From Symbiodinium natans (taxonomy: Eukaryota > Sar > Dinophyceae > Suessiales > Symbiodiniaceae), in the NCBI GenBank assembly GCA_905221605.1, contig CAJNDS010002590.1:62501-126500 (forward strand): a stretch of 64,000 nucleotides of DNA, in the 5' to 3' direction. The notes under the pieces are model-generated. The model saw only the letters and a list, made by a program, of their open reading frames with translations, searched no databases and was not told where the DNA came from. This document shows, one piece after another, positions 42,346 through 52,782 of this stretch (its first letter is position 1; the number at the start of each line of letters is the position of its first letter). The translations under genes were made by a program, and so were the position numbers.

Positions 42346-43235
42346 AAAAACTTAAAAAAAAAAAGTGTGCGGGTTGGGGAGGCGCGCCACCCGGGACCCT
42401 CAGCCCCCAGCCCCCCGGACGACACCGCGCGGGCCGAGCTGGTGCGGGAAGCAAACGCCCAGCCCGCCCGCCAGCGCGAACGTGCGTGGAATGCGCTGCA
42501 ACTGCAAGGGATCATCTCGGGGGCCGCTGCGCCGACGGAACCGGGGGAAACGACCCCGCGGGTCTGCTGGAAGACCCCGCAGCCAGAGCGTGGGAGGATG
42601 TCCCTTGGTTTCGGGCCGGCCGCGCGGCGCTGGCACAGCCACCACCAGTTTCCGTGGCGCGGCTCCTGTCTGCCATTGACCAACAGGCTCGTGCGGGCGC
42701 GGCTCCGACCCCGGACGCAACCCTGCGTAGCTTGCGGGGGGTTGCGCCAGCAGCGGGTGGGGTCATGCTGCCCGTGGCAGTCGCGGCGCTGGTGCAAGAG
42801 AACCACTATCTCACAGCCAGCTCGCAGGAAGCGCTGCTCGTTTGCTACGCGGGGGAAGCCGCCGCTTCCCGCATTTCGGCGGGCGCCGCTGCGCTAACAG
42901 CGCCCCCCATCCCCGTCGCCGATAATGCCACACCAGCGGGTCACAGCGTCGACGGGCAGGTTGCGCAAGTTGCCGGGATGGCTGCCCGCGCCCGCGGCCG
43001 TGGGCGTCGCGGGCGTGGGGGTCGCGGCCGCGGACGACGGGGCGTGCAAAGCCTGAGACCGCCTGCGGCTACACAGCTCGACACAGACAGCGACCAGGAT
43101 GCTTGCGGGGGGACGGCCCCTTCGCAGCGCGGCCAAGCGTGGATTTCACCGGCCGCCTTGCCCGCGATGCTGCCTCACCTGCGCAGCATCGATTTGGCCG
43201 CCGAACTCGGCAGCCGGGTTTACACGTTCCAATAG
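42321..43235 (+). CDS. LINE N-terminal ORF, RGG-rich
   Basis: This 304-codon frame is probably the N-terminal RNA-binding part of the LINE polyprotein. Its first ~70 codons are off-frame: the real reading there is in another register, with KSVRVGEARHPGPSAPSPPD at about 42360-42420 and RERAWNALQLQG near 42480-42515, so a frameshift lies around 42540. Afterwards it reads GLLEDPAARAWEDVPWFRAG and ARLLSAIDQQARAGAAP, then an RGG-like box (ARARGRGRRGRGGRGRGRRG, about residues 228-247), typical of RNA-binding tails. It ends with MLPHLRSIDLAAELGSRVYT, exactly where the inverted segment begins, and its stop is created by the inversion. The RVGEARHPGP leader is a recurrent feature of dinoflagellate retroelement ORFs. 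Confidence 0.7.
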   Translation: MRRLPRCNKKLKKKKCAGWGGAPPGTLSPQPPGRHRAGRAGAGSKRPARPPARTCVECAATARDHLGGRCADGTGGNDPAGLLEDPAARAWEDVPWFRAGRAALAQPPPVSVARLLSAIDQQARAGAAPTPDATLRSLRGVAPAAGGVMLPVAVAALVQENHYLTASSQEALLVCYAGEAAASRISAGAAALTAPPIPVADNATPAGHSVDGQVAQVAGMAARARGRGRRGRGGRGRGRRGVQSLRPPAATQLDTDSDQDACGGTAPSQRGQAWISPAALPAMLPHLRSIDLAAELGSRVYTFQ

Positions 43236-44149
43236 CGGCTGGGCTGCCCGTAGAAAAGGTGCGCGAACGGTACCAGGCCGGCCAGTCATGGGTGGGAGCT
43301 CAGGGCCCGCAGCATACTGGCACGGGAGATGTGGTCGTACGCACCCACGCCATCTATGCTCAGTATCGTTGTTCGAGGGTCGGCTTCCGTTGCAGCCCGT
43401 AACGCCCGGACCAGCGCCTCCGAGCCTGCGCGCGTGCTGAGCGCGTATTGAAACGGCGCACACGCCTGCCGAAACTGCTCCCCGAACTGCTGTGCCAGCG
43501 TGCGAGCCACGAGCCGGCGAAAGACATCCCCCATCACAAGCGCCCGCATACAGGACTCCTCGTCCAGCAGGACCCGCAGGTGCTCGTTTGTACAGCCCGA
43601 CGGCCCCGCCGCCGCTTCCCGTCGTGCTCGGCGGAGATTGGCCAGCAGCCGCCGCGTGCAAATCTCAACGACGGAGGAGGAACGCGGATCCAACGGCGGG
43701 TCCAATGGGACTTGGACTGTAGGAGGGCGTCTTTCCGGGTCCCGCAGCGCGGCCAGCGTTGCGGACGTGGCGGGTGCCAATGGGGAAGCGGTTAAGGCTT
43801 GGGCCGCGGCGGAGAGCTCGCCCATGTGGGCGAGGGCAGCCGCTCTGTCAGCCCGATGTCGAACGTCGTCGGCTGACCCATCAGCAGGGCCGCGGATGCC
43901 TCCACTGTGGACTCCCGAGCCGCGGCCGCGCTTTCAACGAGCAGCTGGACCCATTTGCCCTCGCAGAACAGGCGCTCCCGGCGTGTCAACTCAGCCAGAG
44001 GGACCCGGGCCGTGCCGGGCGCCCGGAACAGCAGCATCCGTGGAGCCAAGACAAACAGTTTCCAGCCATCCAACTCCGTATCCGTGCCCGATCCGTCCAG
44101 GATCGCCTCAAGCGCGACTCGCATGGCGTTCCGCAGGAGGCATTACGTT
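43229..44149 (-). pseudogene. Inverted N-terminal part of the LINE reverse transcriptase
   Basis: Read on the minus strand from 44149 downward, this holds WKLFVLAPRMLLFR, then (after a frame change near 43800) the fingers region AAGPSGCTNEHLRVLLDEES, FQYALSTRAGSEALVRALRA and motif A ILSIDGVGAYDHIS, whose first Asp is the catalytic metal ligand. An in-frame TGA follows ALSSHP, after which the same frame continues with LAGLVPFAHLFYGQPSRYW to the breakpoint. Motifs B and C and the rest of the enzyme are on the plus strand beyond 44150. The segment is about 920 bp. Reversed, it fills exactly the gap between the two forward ORFs, so it is part of this element and not an unrelated insertion. Confidence 0.8.
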
Positions 44150-46028
44150 GAACGGGGGGAGGGGCATGAGGTGTTGCAGGGCGAGGGCGGGGAACAAGGC
44201 GATCCACTGATGCCGGGGCTATACACGCTCGGCCAACATGCGGCCCTTCTCCGCCTGCATTCTCAGTTGCGGCCAGATGAACGCCTTTATGCTTTCCTGG
44301 ATGACGTCTACGTCACGTCCACGCCGGAGAGGACCCTCCCCGCCCTTCGGTCAGCACAAAAGGCTCTGTCCCAACACGCCAACGTCCAGGTCCACCTCGG
44401 CAAGACGCGGGCATGGAACGCCGCTGGCGAGGAGCCTCCGGGCCTGGTCGCTGCGCTGCCCCGCCGTGAGGGAAAGCCACCCTGTTGGACAGGGAGCTGG
44501 GCCTTGCCGCCTGAGGCACAAGGTCTGGTGGTGCTGGGGACTCCCATTGGCAGCCGCGAGTACGTCGCGCGCATCCTGGAGGAGAAGCGAGCGCAGCAGG
44601 ATCTTCTTCTCGCGCGGCTGCCGGCCGTCCAGGACCTCCAAAGCGCCTGGCTGTTGCTCCTGTTCTGCGCAGCGCCTCGGTGTAACTACCTGTTGCGCAC
44701 GGTGCCGCCGAGCGCAACAGCGTCGTACGCGGCGTCGCACGACGAAGCGATATTGCGTTGCCTGGCGACCTTGCTGTCGGGGGGGGAAGTACCGCTGGAC
44801 ATCCCGCCTCCGAGCGAGCGGCGAGCCCACTTGCCGCTGCGCATGGGCGGCCTCGGCTTGTCGCCGGCCAGGGAGCACAGGCACGCGGCGTATTGGGCCT
44901 CCTGGGCAGACACCGTCACCGCGCTGCAGGAGTGCCACCCCGGCACGCTCGCCGCACTCATGCGGCCCCTGTTGGATGTCGCGGCAGCGGGTGTGCCCCC
45001 CAGCGTCATGGAGGCAGAGCACGCTGCCCAGTGCCTACGCTCGCAGGGGTACAACGCGCCAACTTGGGCAGCGCTGTTGGAGGGCACGGTCCCCCCCAAC
45101 CTGGAAGACGATGCCGGGCCCTCCGCCCCAACGAGGCGAGGATGGCAGCAAAGTGCCGGAGCTGCTGTGGACAAGCGCGCTCGGGCTGTTTTCTGACTTG
45201 GATAGTGCATCCCGGGCGCTGCTGCTGTCCCAAAGCGGCGAAGGTGCCAGCTGCGCGATCACCGCCATCCCGAGCTGCCCGGACTTCGTCGTCGACAGCG
45301 GGGAGTTCCGCACCTTCCTGCTTCGGCGGCTGCGACTGGCGTTGCCGCTCGCCCCACGCCGATGCCGCTGCGGCGGAACCCTCGATGAGCTCGGGGACCA
45401 CCGTTCCGCCTGCGCACAGGTTGGGGTGCTAGCGCATAGAGCGGGGCCACTGGAGCGGGCTGCTGCTCGCATCTGCCGTGAGGCCAGCGCCCGGGTGGCC
45501 ACCAGCGTCGCTCTCCGGGACCTCAACCTCGACGTGCCGGCGACCGATGGTCGGCGGATCGAGGTGGTGGCCAACGGCCTGCCTTTGTGGCAGGGGGCGC
45601 AAATCGCGGTTGACACCACCTTGGTTTGCCCCGTCCGACGCGACGGGCAAGCGCGACCGGGCGCGGATGCGCGGCCGGGTCTCGCTCTGGAGCAGGCTGC
45701 CCAGCGCAAGATGCGCACGTACCCTGAGCTTCAGCCGGGCGGACGGGGCCGCTGCCGCCTCGTCGTGTTCGGCCTGGAGGTCGGGGGCCGCTTCAGCAGC
45801 GGGACGCTGGCTTTCATTCGCCGCCTCGCACGGGTCCGCAGCCGCGTGCGGGCCCCCTGGGCGCAAATTGCTGCGGCGCGGGCGCTGACACGGCGGTGGA
45901 CGGCCCTTGCGGGGCTCGCTGCCATGCGGGCCCACGCGCAGTCCCTGCTGGAGCTGCCGGTCAGCACGCGGGACGCTGGTGATGGCGCAGAGATCCCCTT
46001 GGGGGATCTGCTCGCTGAGCGGCTGTGA
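44150..46028 (+). CDS. LINE reverse transcriptase C-terminal half and endonuclease-like domain
   Basis: Two abutting frames make up this part. The first (to about 45135, nominal stop 45196) begins GEGHEVLQGEGGEQGDPLMP, a motif B region, then motif C FLDDVYVTS with the catalytic Asp pair at 44300-44305, and thumb sequence with LPLRMGGLGLSPAREH. A one-base shift near 45135 moves coding to the frame that ends at 46028. That part has a C-x-C-x9-H-x3-C knuckle (RRCRCGGTLDELGDHRSAC, 45355-45411) and RRIEVVANGLPLWQGAQIAV plus DTTLV, resembling the core of the restriction-like endonuclease of R2-type LINEs, in which an acidic pair separated by 12-20 residues cuts target DNA. The C-terminal tail LLELPVSTRDAGDGAEIPLG is conserved in other copies here. 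No start codon of its own is expected. Confidence 0.78.
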
Positions 46029-46077
46029 TGCGCGGGCGAAGGCTGAGAACTTTCACGTGCAGGTGCAAAAAGGTCCG

Positions 46078-46107
<30 letters not shown>

Positions 46108-46108
<1 letters not shown>

Positions 46109-46300
46109 GAGGTGCAAATATCGATCACGGGCGACGCGGCGGGGTGCGCCAGCGCCAGGGTACCCTTGTTTCTCGACGTTGCAGGATGTTGCAGGCTGGT
46201 CGTGATCATTCCCGTCGCTGGCATCCTGCGGTGCGGGCAACTCGAGCAGCGTCGCCGCATGGGCCCTTAGGGCGCCCAGACCACGAAACGGCACCGCCCG
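46108..46300 (-). pseudogene. Antisense LINE C-terminal scrap
   Basis: The minus strand reads LGALRAHAATLLELPAPQDA then SDGNDH, matching LAAMRAHAQSLLELPVSTRD of the forward LINE. It abuts the poly(A) tail of that LINE, so the forward element probably inserted into this older, oppositely oriented copy. Confidence 0.6.
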
Positions 46301-46567
46301 CGCCAGTGAGGCTGCAGCTCGGGGTATGTACAGTGGTCCCCCTCCGTCACGCTACTTTTTTTCCAGTTGGTGACGGCATGTTCACGGAACGCGGTTCGCT
46401 ATGTTGCAGGCACGTGCAGGCATGAGTAGGCATGAGCGCTACCATCATTTACCAGCCCAAAGTAGATGCTGATGTTCACGTGTTGTTTTTGAGCAGTTCA
46501 GTGTGTGCTTCGTACGTGGCTGGTGGCACACAGCATGTCCCATATGTCTCATGTTGGTGTGTGACAG

Positions 46568-46824
46568 GACTGCTTCACCTTCGAGTTGGAGGGGCAGGAG
46601 TGGGCAACCCTCGCCATGCCAAACGGCTCTCAGTATTTCTTTGTGCTCCGGCAAGGATTTCGGAGCGCGGCTCGCAGGAGAAGATCGGTTGGAGCACCAC
46701 CCTCAACATGCCCCACAGATCGGCATTTGTGCACGTAGATGGCAACCCGCTTCTTGCCCTGAGGTTCACAGACGGCGATGTCTGGATTCGCAGCCAGGCG
46801 TCTCCCAAAAGTGTGAACTACTGA
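46568..46824 (+). pseudogene. Host-like coding fragment with a frameshift
   Basis: I do not recognise the family. One frame reads DCFTFELEGQEWATLAMPNG then SQYFFVLRQGFRSAA from about 46568, immediately after TGTGACAG, which looks like an intron 3' splice site. Around 46655-46680 coding appears to move to another frame, which continues KIGWSTTLNMPHRSAFVHVD and ALRFTDGDVWIRSQASPKSV to a stop at 46822-46824. The composition is that of a compact globular domain with alternating hydrophobics. One indel separates the halves, so this is a broken last exon or a retroposed fragment. AATAAAAAACTG follows 20 bases after the stop. Function unknown. Confidence 0.45.
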
Positions 46825-46844
46825 GCTTTGTGCTTCGAAAATAA

Positions 46845-48518
46845 AAAACTGAGAGCTTCCCGCAATCTCACGGTCCCCTTTCATTTTAAACATGCCATGA
46901 CCAATGTCTAATTTGCACCGCCGTCGAACTGCTTTGGTGAGAGGACCCCGGCGACCCCGCCTCGGCACAGCCCTCCGAGTCGGCGCAGCCCAAGAAGCCG
47001 ACCTCGCGTCATGGGCTCAAGGAAGGCCAATTGTCCTTGCGCAGTCGTTGCGCAAGGTATACACGTGTGTTCAATATAATGTAATCGAGAGCGAGAGAAA
47101 GATGTAGAGGGAGAGAGACAGTTCCGTATTATTTAGGGTTGCGGGCAGTTTGCGTGTTCGTCCCATTTGAGGCAAGCGATCGGCTCCACCGGATGGGTCT
47201 GCCCGAGCCTGAGCAGGTTCATGTCCTGAGAAGGGACATGGCATGATATGACATGCTCGGTTAGCTGCTTTTAGCTTGCGTTCGTTTATGGGCCAGCATG
47301 GCATGATGTGTGGCGTCATGAAACTCAAATACAAAAAAAAAGAGTAGCAGTCAATGTTCATGGTTGTCGGGGCGATCATGCGCTGCCACTGAGGAGCCAG
47401 TCAAACCCAAGCGAAAAGCGGCACCGCGCCCCGACCTGAGATCCGCGCAAAGGGGCTTCTTGTCCACAAAGTCTGTACGTCCTTTACCTTTGGCTCATTT
47501 GGACATGAACATGAGGTTCATGTTCATCCCATCACACCTGGAGACCCTAACACACCAACTGCACGACACAACGCACCTCATTCTCCCGTCATAACAAATG
47601 TCTCTAGGAATTAATCTGTTGAGTCGTACGGGCTAGTTCGCCAGGTATATTAGCATTAGAGCAGTCCCACCTGTCAGTGTTGCCCATGAATCCGCCCTGG
47701 AAACCCTAACCGTCATTCTCTCACCGTATCACTTGTCATGTAGCTCTTACTAGTATACTCAAGTATAGTCATGGTGAAGGAAGTGAACACGTGAACTCCA
47801 TGACAGGCAATTTTTATGATTGAGCTCTCGCTCTTGTTCACCGTTGAGTTCTAGTACCTGTTCACCGTTGAGTTCGCTCCTTGTTTACCCATCACACCTG
47901 GAGACACGAGCGTTCACCCATCACACCTTGAGACCCTAACTTTCCTCTAGCCGTGTAAAACTTGGTCGTTGTTGGAGCTCCCCCTTGCGATGACGGACGA
48001 GTGCGATGGCACTGAGATGCACTGAGCCGCCTCTGGCGGAGGTGTTGGCGGATGCCCGCCACGCCTTCCCGGTGACTGACAGCCGTCTTCCAGCCCGCCC
48101 ATAAGGCAGCGGCGGCGCAGCGGGGCACACGACGAGGACTGGCCTTGTACATAGCGAATCGCTTGCGGGAACAAAGCCGAGAGAGAAAAAAAAAAAACAA
48201 AAACTACTACGACGAAGTGAATACAGTCAGTGATAAAAGACAAAATTAGTGAAACGAAGCGTGCTTTTATTACGAGCGAGTGCATGAATATCATGACTTG
48301 TGAACGAATGGACAACAATGAACTGAATTACTACGAAGTGACGGTCGGATGCAATATGATGCAATGCAGCACACGATAATGACCCCAGACTACCGATGCA
48401 ACCTGTACTTCACTGACTAGCATCTGAAATTGGAAAAAAAATCGGGTCTACCTCCTGATTTGATGTTCCACGCAGTCGCATTCCTGTCTCAGGCAGTTGC
48501 ATAGCGCGGGTTCAACAA
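46845..48518. other. Gene-free stretch with short dispersed repeats
   Basis: CCCATCACACC(T)GGAGAC occurs near 47528, 47888 and 47915, and GTTCACCGTTGAGTTC twice near 47838-47876. The minus-strand frames at 47892-48318 overlap one another and show no domain. Nothing further supportable. Confidence 0.45.
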
Positions 48519-48680
48519 CCCTAACCCCATACCCTAAACCCTAGACCCTAGACCCTAGACCCTAAACCCTAAACCCTAAACCCGAAACCCTAAACCCTAA
48601 ACCCTAAACCCTAAACCCTAAACCCTAAACCCTAAACCCTAAACCCTAAACCCCACATCCCAAACCCCAAACCCCAGACC
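48519..48680 (-). repeat. Interstitial telomere repeats (~20 units)
   Basis: Mostly perfect CCCTAAA, with CCCTAGA variants on the left edge and CCCCAAA on the right. Confidence 0.93.
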
Positions 48681-49381
48681 CTTGTGTGTGTGGCCACCAA
48701 GGCAAGCGCGCCACGGCTGTCCAGCAGAAGGTCGAACTTGAAAGCATGTCAGATGTGGACATATGAATGAGTCCAGTCCAAGCGCAGTCGTTGTGCTTCT
48801 TTATTCTTTCTGTTCACCTATCACCCAAGCCCGAAACCGAAACCTTCAAAACCCTTCATGATACTCTCGCGTAATCGTGTTGCGTGTTAAAACCGGCACC
48901 GAGAGCCTCGCTCGCCTATGCCCCTGTGAGAGTCGCCGCCCCTTTTATATAGGGTTCCTAAAAAAGGCCCCCCCTTAAAAGAAAAAAACAAAGAAAGAAC
49001 GCAAAACAGCGACAACAAAAAGGCCCATGATTTAGAGAATGATTGCAACTGTGCGTTAGATTGTGATTGTTATTGCTATTGCTACTTGGTCGGACCGGCG
49101 CCTGCAATGAGGGCACGGGTCAAGACATGTGATGCACCCAAGAAGCCTGAAGTCACGTTGCTGGTGTGCGGTGGGGTGGTTTGAAGCAGAAGCTGCAGAT
49201 TGCCGATAATTTTCGTCTGGATTTAACTCATTGGAGCAGGCCAAGAAGTTCAAAGTCACCTCCCTGAACAAGGCGCCGGGAATGTGATGTTGTGGGAGAT
49301 GTTTCCGAATCCTTAACAAGGTCTGTAAGTAAGACACTTCACTTATTGCGTGAGCGATGGGAGGTGCGGAAACATCTGGGC
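48681..49381. other. No recognisable gene
   Basis: Purine-rich A-tracts near 48975-49020. The frames are short. Nothing supportable. Confidence 0.4.
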
Positions 49382-49474
49382 TAAACCCTAAACCCGAAAC
49401 CCTAAACCCTAAACCCTAAACCCTAAACCCTAAACCCTAAACCCTAAACCCTAAACCCTAAACCCTAAACCCTA
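49382..49474 (-). repeat. Interstitial telomere repeats (~13 units)
   Basis: Nearly perfect CCCTAAA, running directly into the minisatellite at 49478. Confidence 0.93.
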
Positions 49475-49477
49475 AGC

Positions 49478-49720
49478 GGAGGCCCCTGGGAGGCGCCTGG
49501 GAGGCCCCTGGGAGGCCCCTGGGAGGCACCCCTCTGGAAGGTCGTGGGATTTTGGGAGGCTTTGGGAGGCTCTGGGAGGCCCCTGAGGCCCCTGCTGGGC
49601 CCCTTGGGGGCCCCTGTTTCTGGGAGGAATCTGCCCATTCTGCCAGGCTGAAAGGCATCGGGAGGCCGCTAGGACGCCTGGGTTGCCCTGGGAGGCCCCT
49701 GGGAGGCCCTGTTTAGCAAA
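49478..49720 (+). repeat. GGGAGGCCCCT minisatellite
   Basis: Tandem 10-11-bp units (CTGGGAGGCCC) with drift, decaying to the right. G-rich and probably able to form secondary structure. Confidence 0.8.
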
Positions 49721-49732
49721 GGGTCTGTCGCC

Positions 49733-50330
49733 GTGCAACGTTACGCTCCCGCATAGAGAAGAAAAAACAATGAGAAGGCCCTCCGGCCAAAGACACCCCC
49801 CAACGCAAACGCTGATTTGGCTCTGGTAAGCTTCTAGACATGACTCTCGCAAGGCCTGTTCATATCAACACCATGACACCCCGACGTCGAGAATAGAAAC
49901 AATGAGAAGGCCCTCCGGCCGAAGACACCCCCCAGCGTTTGCGTGCTCTCGCAAGCTTCTGGACCTTTTTTCGCAAAGGGTCTTTCGTCAGGCAACCTCT
50001 ACGCTCCGGCATAGAGAAGAAAAAACAATGAGAAGGCCCTCCGGCCGAAGACACCCCCCGACGCAAACGCTGATTTGGCTCTGGTAAGCTTCTAGACATG
50101 ACTCTCACAAGGCCTGTTCATATCAACACCATGACACCCCGACGTCGAGAATAGAAACAATGAGAAGGCCCTCCGGCCGAAGACACCCCCCAACGCAAAC
50201 GCTGATTTGGCTCTCGCAAGCTTCTAGACATGATTTTCGCAAGGCGTATTTGTGGCGACAAATCTTTCGCCATGCAGCCTTGATACATCCAGAATGGAAC
50301 AATGAGAAAGCCCGCCCAATGCAAAACCAA
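49733..50330. repeat. Tandem array of ~130-bp units in an alternating A/B pattern
   Basis: ACAATGAGAAGGCCCTCCGG recurs with TGAG at 49771, 49903, 50029 and 50161, and a diverged copy at 50303. Units 1 and 3 share the CGCATAGAGAAGAAAAAACA left flank, while 2 and 4 share CATGACACCCCGACGTCGAG, so the true repeat is a ~258-bp dimer. No conserved protein. Confidence 0.85.
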
Positions 50331-50592
50331 ATTTTCTCTCTCGAAAGCTCGACATCTAACATCTTTTCCAAGGCATCTTCTCGGATGTCACCTTGCAAAA
50401 GCAAGGCATCAGGCTTTATGACATAAGGCAGCGTGCTAGATGTTAGTCCGAAGTACAAGCGTTAAGTGCAGAAGTGTTTGGATGTGGGCTGGCTTGGATT
50501 TGGCTGGCTCTTTTTTGGCTCGTTTTGAGTAGTGTTTGGGTGGCCTTGGGGTGGGCATGTCTGCACACAACTGCGTACAGCTGACCACTGCT

Positions 50593-50800
50593 ACACCCTA
50601 AACCCTAAACCCTAAACCCTAACCCTAAACCCTAAACTCTAAACCCTAAACCCTAAACCCTAAACCCTAAACCCTAAACCCTAAACCCTAAACCCTAAAC
50701 CCTAAACCCTAAACCCTAAACCTTAAACCCTCAACCCCAAACCGCAAACCCCAAACCCCAAACCCTAAACCTGAACCCTATACCCTAAACGCTAAGCCCT
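50593..50800 (-). repeat. Interstitial telomere repeats (~25 units)
   Basis: The longest perfect stretch is about 50640-50730. The right edge decays into CCCCAAA and CCTGAAC forms. Confidence 0.93.
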
Positions 50801-51062
50801 TCTTCCCAGCCCGCAGCCCAAATCTGTCAAAAAACGAGGTTCCCCGTTCACAGGAGAATCCGTCCCTTTGAGCTGTCCTCTTGGAAGGGACCCCCCCTAA
50901 ACCCCAAACCCACAAGAACAACAAACCCTCAACCCGAAAGCGTAGCCTCCAAAGAACAAGCAAGAACACCTTCCAGGTGGGAATCCTCTCCAAGCCGGAA
51001 ATCGAAGCCGAGGTGCGTTGAGGGCCTCCCCAAACCCCCAACTATTCTGGGCTCCGACGGGG

Positions 51063-51169
51063 GGTCTCTCTCTCGCTCTCTGTCTGTCTCTCTTTGTCCT
51101 TCTCCCTCTCTCTGCCACTCTCCCTCTCTCTGCCACTCTCTCCCTCTTTCTCCCCTCTCCCTCTCTCCC

Positions 51170-51237
<68 letters not shown>
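51063..51237 (+). repeat. (CT)n microsatellite
   Basis: About 175 bp of CTCTCTCT with TGTC and CCCT interruptions. The Ser/Leu-rich and Arg/Glu-rich frames across it are artefacts. Confidence 0.95.
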
Positions 51238-51238
<1 letters not shown>

Positions 51239-52782
51239 TGCAGGGCTGGCAGGAGGGGTTTGGAGGCTGCCAGGTGGCGACATGAACCCCCCCCCCCCGC
51301 CCACACGAAATGACCCGCACCCCCTTCAAAATTGTCAATACAAAGCAGGTATATAAAGAAAAGAGTATATAACAACTCCATGTATACAAGCCTGACGAGG
51401 GAGAAGAAAAGGTAAGGTTAGGGAAGACTCCTACACCTAGGCACCAAGATCTTGTTATTCTCAGAGTCGGAATTAAGGGGCCTAGACGTGGGAGCTGACA
51501 GGAATCTTTCAAAACCATGCCGTATCCGCTTTTTTTGCAGAACAAGGGCTTGCTCACATTTTGGCATAGCATAAGTTGTCGGAAGTCTTACAGCTCCATG
51601 CGTGGAAGGCTCCAATCTATTCTGGGGCGCGCATGAGTTGTTGTGAAGACATGCGCATTCAATGCTGGGGATAGACGTAACTCTGCGGTTTGTGGCAAGT
51701 TTTGCAAGATTGCATCTTATGCTCATAGACTCAGTTTTGACCAACGCCAACCATGGCTGTAAAGAGGTGAAGTCATACTTGATGCCGGGTGCCGTGTTTG
51801 TGGCCGAGGATGAGCTGGAGTCTTAGAGACAGGGCAGTTGGGGAACGGACAACCTTCAAACCCTAAACCATAGTTCTTGAGCTCTAATCCCTAAACCCGA
51901 AACCTTGCCCCCTAAACCACAAGCGTTCAAGGGCCCCAGCCGCCTGACATTGTGACAGATCGGGCTTGGTGGTCATACTTGGAGTTGAGCCACAATTCGG
52001 GCCCTCTTGGTGCTTCCATTCTCGTCGATTCCGTAGGGTTTCGGCAAGGAATCTGGACCGTCATGGTGCATGACAGATCGAGGATGCCATACGTTGCTTC
52101 ATGAGCGTCTTTGAGCTGAAGGATCCCTGAAACCAACCTTTGTTGGGCGACCGCGGAGTGCAAGCGGAGAGTTTCTGGTTGGCATTCCACCCATGCCAAG
52201 CCCCTGAACGCAGGATTTGTGCGCCACCAAAACACTGCGACCCTGCTCGCCCCTCGCTCCCCCCCCAAACCCTGCAAATGGCTTGCGCAGTTTCGGTGCG
52301 ACCATGCAAAGTCAGTGTGCTTTGGCCGCCATGTTCTGTCTGCCCGAAGTTGCCGGTCATGATGGCAAGATGTGGCAAGCAAGCCTCCTTATAGTAGCGT
52401 GTGCTTGCCGCCAGGAGGTTGGGCAAATCCAGGCAAAAAAGACATGAGTTCAGGCACCTACAAAGACTGCTCAGGTTAGGGTGGCTTTCGGGCACCTACA
52501 AAAACTACTCAGGTTAGGGTGGCTTTGATGCCTTAGACGGTGTGGGGGGGTGGGAGATGGCTCTCCGCAGTCGGGCCATAGCATCGGATATCCAGAAGCG
52601 TTCGAATCTCCGGCTTTCGCCATCCTGCCCTTCACAGCTCCTGCGCCATGCCACAGCGAGTTTTGAAGACCCTAAGCCCTAGACCCTAAACCCCAAATCC
52701 TAAACTGTTGATTTGCATCCGGGTCCCCGTTTTTTTTTTTTTTCCGGGTTTAGGGTTTCGACCCCATGGCCTGGGGAGCAAC
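51238..52782. other. No recognisable gene; 37-bp tandem duplication
   Basis: GGCACCTACAAAGACTGCTC and its near-copy GGCACCTACAAAAACTACTC (52454 and 52491), each followed by AGGTTAGGGTGGCTTT, form two tandem units. A T-run lies at about 52730-52743. The minus frames of 150-176 codons near 51042-52495 show no domain. Confidence 0.5.

Larger units (their letters stand above)
42346..46107 (+). mobile_element. LINE-type (non-LTR) retrotransposon with an internal inversion
   Basis: Nearly complete element: RVGEARHPGPS leader, Arg/Gly-rich first ORF, reverse transcriptase and a C-terminal knuckle plus endonuclease-like region, ending in a 30-base poly(A) tail (46078-46107). The N-terminal half of the reverse transcriptase lies in reverse orientation between about 43229 and 44149, while the parts on either side read forward. 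Turning the segment back restores SRYW|ERGEGHEVLQ in frame across the right junction. One further frameshift lies near 45135. It is a member of a family also present at 34690-35075, 39962-40740 and 46108-46300. Confidence 0.85.

Noticed and set aside
43907-44150. N-terminal part of the plus-strand frame that leads into the LINE reverse transcriptase
   Set aside because: It is antisense to the inverted LINE segment, and real plus-strand coding begins only at about 44150.
48519-50800. CRISPR-like array of short regular repeats
   Set aside because: The units are contiguous 7-bp telomere repeats without spacers, and the genome is eukaryotic.
51018-51381. Ser/Leu-rich and Arg/Glu-rich frames
   Set aside because: Translations of a CT/GA microsatellite.
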